Assembly (NCBI RefSeq): GCF_030908545.1
Contig: NZ_CP133083.1
Location: 992,001 to 1,056,000, forward strand
Length of the DNA: 64,000 nucleotides
Source: Nitrosomonas sp. sh817
GTDB taxonomy: Bacteria > Pseudomonadota > Gammaproteobacteria > Burkholderiales > Nitrosomonadaceae
Direction of reading: 5' to 3'
Part shown: positions 8,860 through 16,221 of the stretch, in pieces
Layout: every line of letters starts with the position of its first letter
Numbering within the stretch: the stretch's first letter is position 1
The notes under the pieces: model-generated
Told to the model about the DNA's origin: nothing
Database searches by the model: none
The model's input: the letters and a program-made list of their open reading frames with translations, nothing else
Position numbers and translations under genes: made by a program

Positions 8860-9818
8860 CAGCGCAACAAGCCGGTTCACCGCAATTATCGGTGGTCGCA
8901 ACAATCTATAATGCTGCACCGATGGTGCGGGAACTGGTCAACAGGCTGAGAACAGTGCTGGAAGGAATGGGCGTTACGTATGAAATAGTTCTGGTGGATG
9001 ATTGCAGCAAAGATGATTCGCTGTATGTCATGCAAACGCTTTCTGAAGAAGATCCTCACGTTAAATCCATTGCACTGAGCCGGAATTTCGGGCAACAGGT
9101 TGCCATGAGCGCCGGCATTCATTATGCGCGCGGCGACTATGTATTGATTATGGATGGCGATTTGCAAAATCCACCAGAGGCAATTCCCTTGCTGTACCAA
9201 ACCGTGCAGCAGGGGTACGACATTATTTATACGACATCGGTTAGCCGGAACAATTGGGTTGATGAAGCGACATCATGGTTGTTCTGGAAATTCATGCGCA
9301 TGGTAATGAAGGTGGATATCATCAGAAGCCAGTTGATGATGAGGATATTTACCCGGAGGGTAGCGGAATATTTTAAGCGCTATCCCGAGAAGGTCCGGAC
9401 TATCGTTGCTATCATCAACGATATCGGCATGAAACATAAGGTGATCGAAGTGCCGAATAACAAGCGCGCATGGGGTAAAAGTAACTACAATACGATAAAA
9501 CGGGTCAATCTTGCTATTGATGTGCTGCTGGATCTTTCAAATAATCCGCTGAATATTTTATTTTACAGCGGACTGATTATCCTGGGCCTGACCGGTATTT
9601 TGTCACTGCATTATCTTTATTTGTACCTGTTTGAGAATATCCTGCCTGGTTTTACCACCATTATCTTATCAGTCCTGTTTTTTGGAAGCATTAATCTCAT
9701 TTCATTGGGATTGATTGCACGATACATATCCAATATTTACACCGAAGTAAAGAACAGACCTCTGTTTCTGGTGCGTCAAACGATCAATATATCCGAAGAC
9801 CAACAGTCTGGCAGTTAG
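8856..9818 (+). CDS. GtrB/DPM-type family 2 glycosyltransferase
   Basis: A 320-residue membrane-bound GT-A glycosyltransferase. The first strand and nucleotide site are at ILVDDCSKDDS-like residues (~45-55), the metal-binding DGDLQNPPE follows around residue 95, and two hydrophobic segments (~235-260 and ~268-295) make the C-terminal membrane hairpin of GtrB, ArnC and DPM1-type enzymes. Such enzymes move a sugar from a nucleotide donor to polyprenyl phosphate at the inner membrane. A GtrA-type flippase is encoded at 15700-16161 and may be its partner. It overlaps the methyltransferase by 4 bp and ends the operon; no clear terminator follows. Confidence 0.88.
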   Translation: MTAQQAGSPQLSVVATIYNAAPMVRELVNRLRTVLEGMGVTYEIVLVDDCSKDDSLYVMQTLSEEDPHVKSIALSRNFGQQVAMSAGIHYARGDYVLIMDGDLQNPPEAIPLLYQTVQQGYDIIYTTSVSRNNWVDEATSWLFWKFMRMVMKVDIIRSQLMMRIFTRRVAEYFKRYPEKVRTIVAIINDIGMKHKVIEVPNNKRAWGKSNYNTIKRVNLAIDVLLDLSNNPLNILFYSGLIILGLTGILSLHYLYLYLFENILPGFTTIILSVLFFGSINLISLGLIARYISNIYTEVKNRPLFLVRQTINISEDQQSGS

Positions 9819-10654
9819 AGCTGATCCTGAGAAACCGTTTCAAATAATTTCGATATTCAAGCGATCCCGCTTTATCGGACCTGTGCTGAGACAGGAATCT
9901 GGGGTGTCTGCGCAGCATCATTCAAGCCGTTGTTTCTACTGCATCCGGTTCCTATCCGTATTTCCATTGGCAAATTTTCATTCAACAAAAGAAGTTATCA
10001 AGCTTCACGTCGAATTGAATCCGAATATTATCTTTCTGAGTTTGTTCTCCTCAAAGAAGAGAAAACCAGAGGTACTGCAATGCGCTCATTGTCAGCAGTA
10101 GTGTAACCGGCATAGGGTTTGCAACACGATTGTGGTTGTGATAATCATCTGAGAAATAAAACAATTTCATTGTCGTTCGCCTCGAAAGCCATGCTTAATC
10201 CGAGCGATCAATCGCCATCCGGTTTTAAAAGAACAAAAATCTTTTCGAACCATCAGACTTAAAAGCATTTAAGTATCCAAAAAATCCGAATCAACCCCAT
10301 CATGCCGGTTATCGGGGTAGCAATACAGGATTTATCTAATCAACTCTGTTTATTTCCTATCACAACGATTGTCGATATCAACCGTTGATCAAACCGATAA
10401 CGGATGGATTGTTTTCTAAACTGGAGAATTCAAAAATGTTTGTGGGCTTTGGTTTAAAATCCAGGCCGCGAGCTTTGCGCATCCGGTTGCGAAGATTATT
10501 CATCTTCGTTCGCTGAATTGATTCGAATCTTAAGTGGGATATGCTGGGATGCCGAAGAAGTTAAAGTTAGTAGTTAAGTTTGTCGCAATCTTGTTGTAGC
10601 GCTGCACGATGTATTTATTAATGTATTTATTTGTTTGTTTAGAGAGGAGATCAA
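9819..10654. other. 836-bp intergenic region between duplicated wbqC segments
   Basis: No convincing gene fills this gap. A 72-codon frame at 9883-10101 has no family resemblance and unusual composition, so I leave it out. A short hairpin (CGAAGAT...ATCTTCG) sits near 10490-10510, beside a minus-strand stretch at 10530-10612 that reads like the C-terminal end of a transposase. The gap leads into the second wbqC copy, whose Shine-Dalgarno AGGAG lies at 10645-10649. Confidence 0.5.
10530..10612 (-). pseudogene. Possible C-terminal remnant of a transposase
   Basis: On the minus strand this stretch reads, up to a TAA at 10532-10530, as a peptide containing IVQRYNKIA and ending FFGIPAYPT. It has the feel of the extreme C terminus of an insertion-sequence transposase (IS4/IS5-like endings), but I cannot confirm the family. 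There is no intact gene upstream: coding character fades into AT-rich sequence before 10640. It would be a scar next to the duplicated wbqC gene. Low confidence. Confidence 0.25.
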
Positions 10655-11362
10655 TTGAGAAAGGTTGCGATATTACAGTCGAATTATATTCCATGGAAGG
10701 GTTACTTCGACATCATAGCTGCGGTTGATGAATTTATCCTATATGACGACGTGCAATTTACCACGCGTGATTGGCGAAACAGAAATAAGATCAAAGTAAA
10801 TGGTCAATTACAGTGGTTAACTATTCCAGTAAATCACAGCCGTTCTGACAGAATTTGCGATGTGAAGATATCCTTTGGTGATTGGAATATTAAACATTGG
10901 AAGACACTGCAAATGAGTTACGGCCGTGCATCGGCATTCCGCGATACAGCCGAGTTTGTCGGAGAAATGTACCAATCGGCACGATCAGCTTATTTGAGTG
11001 AAATCAATGCTGAGTTTATCCGCGCAATTAGTAATTTTCTTGGAATTGGCACCAGAATCACCCGATCGTCCGATTATAGCTATGGTGGTGATAAATCGGA
11101 AAAGCTGTTAGCGCTATGTAAGGCAGCCGGTGCTGATTGTTACTTGAGCGGGCCGGCAGCCAGATCGTACCTGGATGAATCGTTGTTTGAAAAGGAAAAC
11201 ATCAAAGTTGAATGGATGGATTACTCGGGTTACCCGGAATATCCGCAGATGGGTAGCCCTTTCGAACATGGTGTATCCATCCTCGATCTTATATTTAATA
11301 CCGGAAGTTCAGCAGGATCACTCATGAAATTTGTCAAACCGACTGCAAATGTTGTCAGCTAA
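10655..11362 (+). CDS. WbqC-family protein, copy 2 (TTG start)
   Basis: A 235-residue paralogue of the gene at 5537, matching it along the whole length at roughly 80% by eye, including the YIPWKGYF opening and the FEHGVSILDLIFNTGSSAGS end. The start is TTG at 10655, set by a good Shine-Dalgarno AGGAG six bases upstream and by alignment with copy 1, which begins with ATG. Substitutions cluster around residues 130-150 and at the C-terminal tail. It is followed by a membrane-protein gene 85 bp downstream. Function is as uncertain as for copy 1; the second copy may act on a different acceptor or be redundant. Confidence 0.85.
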   Translation: MRKVAILQSNYIPWKGYFDIIAAVDEFILYDDVQFTTRDWRNRNKIKVNGQLQWLTIPVNHSRSDRICDVKISFGDWNIKHWKTLQMSYGRASAFRDTAEFVGEMYQSARSAYLSEINAEFIRAISNFLGIGTRITRSSDYSYGGDKSEKLLALCKAAGADCYLSGPAARSYLDESLFEKENIKVEWMDYSGYPEYPQMGSPFEHGVSILDLIFNTGSSAGSLMKFVKPTANVVS

Positions 11363-11447
11363 CAGTACAATGTTAGAGATTATAGTTTATTCATTATCTG
11401 ACGATGCCTAACACAGTTCTTCAAAGACAATTCTTTACTGGAATTAA

Positions 11448-12974
11448 ATGAAATTATCAACCGAACGAATTCTATTTTATGCATTTTGTGTCCTGGCAGC
11501 GTCGCCTTTATTATTTTCACATTATCCGCCAATGGTTGATGTGCCGCAGCATGCCGCGGCAATTGCTACGCTCAATAATCTCTCGCTGCCGGATTTTCCT
11601 TATCATGATCTTTATTATGTCGATTGGGTCCGTCCTTATTTAGGCGGTTATTTAATCCTTTGGGGAGCAAGTCAATTCCTGCCCATCCTGGTGGCAATCA
11701 AGCTATTGATAGCTTTAGCTGTGATTGCTACACCGTTCGTTGCATCGCTAATCCGCGCCCACTTCGGTGGCGATCCCAGATGGGATTGGTTGTTGCTCCC
11801 AATCGGTTACGGTTTTGCATTTCAATGGGGTTTTTTTAATTTCATTATCGGTGCACCATTTGTTTTGCTATTTTTGTTGTCCGCGTTTAAATACGCGGAA
11901 GCACCGAGACTAAAATCAGGGCTGTGGTTAGCTTTGTTTTCATTTGCCTTGCTGCCAATTCATTTGCTTGTAGCTGCTTTTGGTTGCGGATTGGCATTTT
12001 TATATGTCATTGCCGGCCGTTTACAGTGGAAACAGAAATTACTGGCAGCATTGCCTTTTATCAGTCCATTACCGGTTGTTATTATTTATTTAATCGCGTG
12101 GGTAAGTGAAGGTGGGCAAGCCAGCGGCGAGGGGCCTTGGGGGCTCAGTATTTATAGACCGATTGAATTACTGGCGACTGCGGTTGGGTTGACTTCCGGC
12201 AGAATAAATGCGGTTATTGCTTTACTGCTTCTCGCTCTGCCGTTTCTGCTCGGTGCCCGCATTACCAACGATAGACCAAGGCAAATGGTATTTTTAGCTT
12301 ACCTGCTATGGATGATGGTTGGGCCTAATTTTATTTTAGGAAATTTTTTTACGTATAATCGTTTTTCATTGTACGCTGTCCCGATGTTGCTTGTAATTAT
12401 GACAAAACCGGCGTCCACGACACGTTCTGTAAAATATGGATCTTTACTTCGTGCCTTGCTGGCTGTCGTTCCTGTAACGCTCATCGTATTGCTCTGCTTT
12501 CAGTTTGCGAACTTCGATAAGGAATCACAAGGTTACCGGGATATTGAAGCAAGGATGCAACCGCAAAAACGCGTATTGGGGCTCATTTACGATAACCAGA
12601 GCGCTATTTTCAGATTGCCCATGTATTTGCATTTTGCATCCTGGTATCAGGCGGAACATTCCGGAGCAGTGGACTTCAGTTTTTCTCAGTTTGGCTTGCT
12701 GGTTAGACATAAACCCGATGCTGCGGTAGCAGTGTCCTCACAATTTGCATGGCAGCCTGGGGCTTTTGACTGGAAAACTAATAAAGGCTGGCTTTATGAT
12801 TATTTTCTTGTTCGATCTGAGGATGGCATCGATTCAAAAATCATTGAAACGGCGGAATGCACAGTCAAATATGTAACGCATAGCGGTTCTTGGTGGTTAT
12901 ATGAAATCGAACTTGGAGATAAAGACGATCCCGCGTCGTGCTCGGCAAAACGTACTGCAGAACTTCGACAGTAA
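11448..12974 (+). CDS. Multipass membrane protein of unknown function
   Basis: A 508-residue integral membrane protein with about ten hydrophobic segments between residues ~8 and ~360, then a hydrophilic C-terminal domain of ~140 residues that probably sits outside the membrane. A first loop containing HYPPMVDVPQHAA recalls the short acidic periplasmic loop of GT-C-fold glycosyltransferases and related proteins, but no defining motif can be confirmed. Its position in a glycan region suggests a role in transferring or modifying lipid-linked sugars; this is inference. The gene converges on wecE. Confidence 0.6.
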   Translation: MKLSTERILFYAFCVLAASPLLFSHYPPMVDVPQHAAAIATLNNLSLPDFPYHDLYYVDWVRPYLGGYLILWGASQFLPILVAIKLLIALAVIATPFVASLIRAHFGGDPRWDWLLLPIGYGFAFQWGFFNFIIGAPFVLLFLLSAFKYAEAPRLKSGLWLALFSFALLPIHLLVAAFGCGLAFLYVIAGRLQWKQKLLAALPFISPLPVVIIYLIAWVSEGGQASGEGPWGLSIYRPIELLATAVGLTSGRINAVIALLLLALPFLLGARITNDRPRQMVFLAYLLWMMVGPNFILGNFFTYNRFSLYAVPMLLVIMTKPASTTRSVKYGSLLRALLAVVPVTLIVLLCFQFANFDKESQGYRDIEARMQPQKRVLGLIYDNQSAIFRLPMYLHFASWYQAEHSGAVDFSFSQFGLLVRHKPDAAVAVSSQFAWQPGAFDWKTNKGWLYDYFLVRSEDGIDSKIIETAECTVKYVTHSGSWWLYEIELGDKDDPASCSAKRTAELRQ

Positions 12975-13056
12975 TGTCGCGGGATAAGTGATGATTCAAA
13001 CGCATGAGCATCAACGATCAAGATATAGCCGGAAGTGTCATGCTAAGAGAATGTGG

Positions 13057-13086
13057 GCGGTTATTGGTATGAATGGAAATAACCGC
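13057..13086. terminator. Hairpin between convergent genes
   Basis: A perfect 9-bp inverted repeat GCGGTTATT / AATAACCGC with a 12-base loop lies in the 119-bp gap between the convergent membrane-protein and wecE genes. Neither strand has a T-run after it, so it is only a possible factor-assisted terminator or an mRNA-end hairpin. Confidence 0.35.
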
Positions 13087-13093
13087 GACGTTA

Positions 13094-14227
13094 TTAAGAG
13101 TTTAGAATCGCATCTTCTAATGCAATCACAATTTCTTGTTGCTGATTGAAGTTGAGATCTATCCAAAGTGGTAGTCGAATGACCCGTTCAGCGCAGGAGT
13201 CGGTGTTAATCAGCTCGCCGGATGTCCGTCCGAATTTTTTACCGGCTGGCGATGAATGCAGCGGAATATAGTGAAAAATCGCACCGATTCCTCGGGATTT
13301 CATTTTTTGCAAAATTTCGTCGCGCGGTAGATTTTCCGATAATAGTACATAATACATATGCGCATTATGTTGGCAATGGTCAGGGATAATCGGTCTGCGT
13401 AACAAACCGCGGTTTTCCAGTGATTCAAGTAACCGGTGGTATTCATTCCATATGTCAATGCGCTGCTGGGTAATTTGTTCGGCGACTTCGAGTTGCGCCC
13501 ATAAAAACGCCGATATCAATTCTCCCGGCAAGAAGGAGGAGCCAACATCCTGCCAGGTGTATTTATCTACATGGCCCCGAAAAAATTGCGTGCGATTGGT
13601 GCCTTTTTCTCGAATAATTTCGGCTTGCAATGATAAAGATGGATCATTAATGAGGATGCATCCGCTTTCTCCGGAAATAACATTTTTGGTTTCATGAAAG
13701 CTGTAAGCGCCAAGATCGCCGATGCTTCCAAGCGCGCGCCCTTTATACGTGGACATCACGCCTTGCGCGGCATCTTCGACTATTTTGATATTGTGTTGCT
13801 TGGCAATGGGTAAAATGGTGTCCATCTCGCACGATACTCCGGCATAGTGGACGGGAACAATGGCTTTGGTGCGTTCTGTGATGGCATCGGCTATCAGGTT
13901 TTCATCAATATTTAAGGTATCCGGTCTAATATCGACAAAAACCGGAACACCGCCTCGAAGTACAAATGCATTGGCTGTCGAAACAAAAGTGTAGGAAGGC
14001 ATGATAATTTCATCGCCCGGCTGTATGTTCAATAACAACGAAGACATTTCCAAAGCGGCTGTGCAAGAATGGGTTAACAGTACTTTTGCGCTGCCGGTAT
14101 GAGACTCGAGCCATTGATGACATCGCTTCGTGTAAGGACCATCGCCCGCAAGGATATTGTGAAAATGCGCATCCGCAATGTAGTAGAGCTCTTTGCCGGA
14201 CATGTGAGGTTTGTTAAAGGGGATCAT
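13094..14227 (-). CDS. wecE: dTDP-4-amino-4,6-dideoxygalactose transaminase WecE
   Basis: A 377-residue PLP enzyme that transaminates dTDP-4-keto-6-deoxy-glucose to dTDP-4-amino-4,6-dideoxy-galactose, a precursor of Fuc4NAc-type sugars. It tracks E. coli WecE closely from the start (MIPFN) through SCTA.LEM, the PGDE.IMPSYTFVSTANAF block, VEDAAQGV, and the PLP-lysine K181 in SFHETKN; length is the family norm. The start codon at 14227 is certain by homology, but no Shine-Dalgarno sits in front of it. An IS element begins a few bases upstream and the original AGAGGAG lies on its far side (15671-15678). The gene was evidently downstream of gtrA in one operon. Expression now probably depends on the IS. 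Confidence 0.93.
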   Translation of the reverse strand: MIPFNKPHMSGKELYYIADAHFHNILAGDGPYTKRCHQWLESHTGSAKVLLTHSCTAALEMSSLLLNIQPGDEIIMPSYTFVSTANAFVLRGGVPVFVDIRPDTLNIDENLIADAITERTKAIVPVHYAGVSCEMDTILPIAKQHNIKIVEDAAQGVMSTYKGRALGSIGDLGAYSFHETKNVISGESGCILINDPSLSLQAEIIREKGTNRTQFFRGHVDKYTWQDVGSSFLPGELISAFLWAQLEVAEQITQQRIDIWNEYHRLLESLENRGLLRRPIIPDHCQHNAHMYYVLLSENLPRDEILQKMKSRGIGAIFHYIPLHSSPAGKKFGRTSGELINTDSCAERVIRLPLWIDLNFNQQQEIVIALEDAILNS

Positions 14228-14237
14228 GGCATTTTAT

Positions 14238-14250
14238 ATGGACGCCTCCC
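14238..14250 (+). repeat. IS1111-type inverted repeat, wecE side
   Basis: ATGGACGCCTCCC, matching the repeat at 15655-15667 in inverted orientation at 12 of 13 positions. It lies ten bases from the wecE start codon. Confidence 0.75.
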
Positions 14251-14509
14251 GGTCTGGCAAGAGATATTTCGTGTTTTAGCGATACGAAGAATCGGCTGCA
14301 GTCTTATATCCGGCCTTATTGCAGATTGGATTTCTATCTGCGGGCCCTGATGGAATTCGCCAAGAACGCCCTCATCTCCTTGTCGTGCTCAAAGCACTTA
14401 ACGCCATGCAGGTTCACGTTCTTGCGGTCCGACCTGTTTCGCCATCACACGGGTTTATCTACCTGCGCAACCTATCAGCATTCCACTCCTTTTTAGTGGT
14501 TGTTCTTTG
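14251..14509 (-). ncRNA. Candidate bridge-RNA region of the IS element
   Basis: This ~260-bp stretch is between the transposase stop and the inner edge of the inverted repeat. In IS1111-type elements the non-coding end downstream of the recombinase gene is where the bridge (seeker) RNA that guides target choice is encoded. Structure is visible: TATGTG/CACATA arms around 14513-14535 overlapping the gene end, and CCACT/AGTGG around 14484-14500. The RNA itself is inferred from the family; its ends and guide loops cannot be fixed by eye. Confidence 0.4.
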
Positions 14510-15532
14510 TTATGTGGGCTCTTGGCTCACATAACCCTTTTGGTACTCTCGATCGTGCGCCAAAATCGCCCACGCCGTTCGTGCCATCTTGTTAGCCATC
14601 GCAACAATGGCCACATTCGTCGGACGCCTATGCAGCAGTGCTTCGCTCCACGCGCCTTTATCTTTGGCGATGAACATGACTGCTCTGGCGCCATGGATCA
14701 GCAAAGTTCGTAAATACGTGTCGCCTCTTTTACTGATACCTAACAGCTTGACCTTACCGCCCGTGCCACTTTGCCTTGGAACAAGCCCTACAAAAGCAGC
14801 AAACTCCCGTCCAGATTTGAAGCAATTTGCTTCACCCATCGTCGCGACCAAGGCGGTTGCCGTCAGCATTCCCACACCTGGAATCTCAGCAACCTTCCTA
14901 CAAGCGGCTTGTTGTTTTTGCCAATCTTTGATTCTGCGCTCAATGTGTTGAACATCAGCCTCAATTTCATCAATACGCCTTAACTGCTCCTTAGTAGCTT
15001 TGAATAGCATGGTAGGCACGATTTCTTCTAGTTCAATCATGCGTTGTTGTATTTCTGCCACGCCTGCTTGTCGGCCACCTTTCAACGTAACACCAAACTC
15101 GTAGAGTAATCCGCGCAGTTGATTCACCTGCATGGTGCGGAACTTGATCAGCGATAATCTCATCCGGTGTAGTGCCAACATCGCTTGTTGATCTTCTGTT
15201 TTACCGGCTACCGTCCGCATCCCCGGTTGCCGTACCGCTGTCCAGATTGCCTTAGCATCTGCCGCATCGGTCTTGTTGCCTTGCACAAAAGGCCGGACAA
15301 ACTTGGCGTGAATTAATCTGACTTCATGCCCCAGTGCCATCAATTTGCGCCGCCACCAGTGGGCACTACCGCACGCTTCAATTGCAATCAATCCAGCTTC
15401 ACGTTGCGCCAGAAACTCCAGCAGTTCTTGCTTGCCAAACTTGCGGTTGTGTATCTCGCCATTCTCGTGTGTTACCCAGTACAGTTGAAAAGCTCGCTTT
15501 GCGATATCCAACCCATATGTCGTAAAATTCAT
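14510..15532 (-). CDS. IS110-family transposase
   Basis: A 340-residue recombinase. The N-terminal RuvC-like DEDD domain has D9 in GLDIAKR, E52 in IAIEACG, and D89/D92 in KTDAADAKAIW. The C-terminal Transposase_20 domain contains IPGVGMLTA and a GLVPRQSGTGGK segment with the conserved Ser (S255), followed by ISKRGD and LLIHGAR, which is the IS1111-like version. All catalytic residues are intact and there is no frameshift, so the element could be active. It is transcribed in the same direction as wecE and may supply read-through transcription to it. Confidence 0.93.
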   Translation of the reverse strand: MNFTTYGLDIAKRAFQLYWVTHENGEIHNRKFGKQELLEFLAQREAGLIAIEACGSAHWWRRKLMALGHEVRLIHAKFVRPFVQGNKTDAADAKAIWTAVRQPGMRTVAGKTEDQQAMLALHRMRLSLIKFRTMQVNQLRGLLYEFGVTLKGGRQAGVAEIQQRMIELEEIVPTMLFKATKEQLRRIDEIEADVQHIERRIKDWQKQQAACRKVAEIPGVGMLTATALVATMGEANCFKSGREFAAFVGLVPRQSGTGGKVKLLGISKRGDTYLRTLLIHGARAVMFIAKDKGAWSEALLHRRPTNVAIVAMANKMARTAWAILAHDREYQKGYVSQEPT

Positions 15533-15654
15533 TTCAGCCCCTCCGTCCGTTTGTGGAAAGATTCTATTATCCCCACCTTGGCACGTAGATGCCGTCAGGT
15601 CCGCGAGGGGCTCTAACTTAATTCGTATTGCTTACCCCGACTCCCCGTAGGGAG

Positions 15655-15667
15655 GGAAGCGTCCATA
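15655..15667 (-). repeat. IS1111-type inverted repeat, gtrA side
   Basis: On the minus strand this reads ATGGACGCTTCCC and pairs with 14238-14250. A small hairpin, CTCCC/GGGAG at 15641-15654, abuts it on the inner side. Confidence 0.75.
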
Positions 15668-15670
15668 CCA

Positions 15671-15678
15671 TCTCCTCT
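15671..15678 (-). promoter_or_regulatory. Orphaned Shine-Dalgarno sequence of wecE
   Basis: On the minus strand this reads AGAGGAGA, about 20 bases after the gtrA stop and immediately outside the IS. In the sequence without the element it would sit at the right distance from the wecE ATG, which now lies ~1.44 kb away. No other gene start uses it, so I take it as the ribosome-binding site severed by the insertion. Confidence 0.6.
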
Positions 15679-15699
15679 GAAGAAAAGTGGCTTGTTTTG

Positions 15700-16161
15700 T
15701 TATTGACTGACTTTTTGACTATCTGAATTCTCACTGAAAACAAAAAATTTGAACGTAATGAATAAAAAACCAGCGACTATAAAAATAGCAATACCCTGTA
15801 CCCATTGGTGCGGATAATGATAATAATCAACAAATATCAGAAGTAACAGAAAATTAAGCGTGTAACCCATTATATGCGCAATAACGTAACGGATCGTCGA
15901 ATTCACCCAATGTCCGGTATGTTGAAACGTCCATTTGCGATTGGCTAAATAACTGGTAGTTGCGCCACAAAAATATAGTATAGACATCACCAGCTTGGGT
16001 TCTGCGCCAAAAGACGTAATTAACAGATAGACCGCATACCAGCTTAAATTGGTGATGATGCCAATCATCCCATAATAAAACAGTTGTTTGAAAGATTTTG
16101 TCAAAAGTAACATTTTACTGTCATTGGGATTGCAGATATCCGGCTGAACCACGTGATGCAT
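15700..16161 (-). CDS. GtrA-family flippase-like membrane protein
   Basis: A 153-residue protein with four hydrophobic segments (roughly 28-50, 57-77, 95-117 and 122-145), the layout of GtrA proteins. GtrA-type proteins are thought to flip polyprenyl-phosphate-linked sugars across the inner membrane after a GtrB-type enzyme has made them; such an enzyme is encoded at 8856. The motif YLANRKWTF in the loop after the second segment is family-typical. It is encoded 60 bp after ubiB on the same strand and was directly upstream of wecE before the IS insertion. An internal ATG at residue 17 is an alternative start. Confidence 0.85.
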   Translation of the reverse strand: MHHVVQPDICNPNDSKMLLLTKSFKQLFYYGMIGIITNLSWYAVYLLITSFGAEPKLVMSILYFCGATTSYLANRKWTFQHTGHWVNSTIRYVIAHIMGYTLNFLLLLIFVDYYHYPHQWVQGIAIFIVAGFLFITFKFFVFSENSDSQKVSQ

Positions 16162-16221
16162 CGGGTGAAAACTGCGTATTATTTTTACACATGAATCTTA
16201 CAAAAAAATGAATCCGCGAGG

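Larger units (their letters stand above)
14231..15670 (-). mobile_element. IS110 family, IS1111-type insertion sequence
   Basis: About 1.44 kb. It holds one transposase gene and has sub-terminal inverted repeats, the hallmark of the IS1111 group: ATGGACGCCTCCC at 14238-14250 and, on the other strand, ATGGACGCTTCCC at 15667-15655 (12 of 13 match). There is no obvious target duplication, as expected for this family. About 260 bp of non-coding DNA lies after the transposase and ~135 bp before it. The outer ends are approximate, since these elements extend a few bases beyond the repeats. It is inserted between gtrA and wecE. Confidence 0.8.

Noticed and set aside
9819-9900. Terminator after the glycosyltransferase operon
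   Set aside because: No stem followed by a T-run could be found on the plus strand.
9883-10101. A 72-codon plus-strand frame in the intergenic gap
   Set aside because: No Shine-Dalgarno, no family resemblance, and a composition rich in His, Ser and Cys that is unlike its neighbours.
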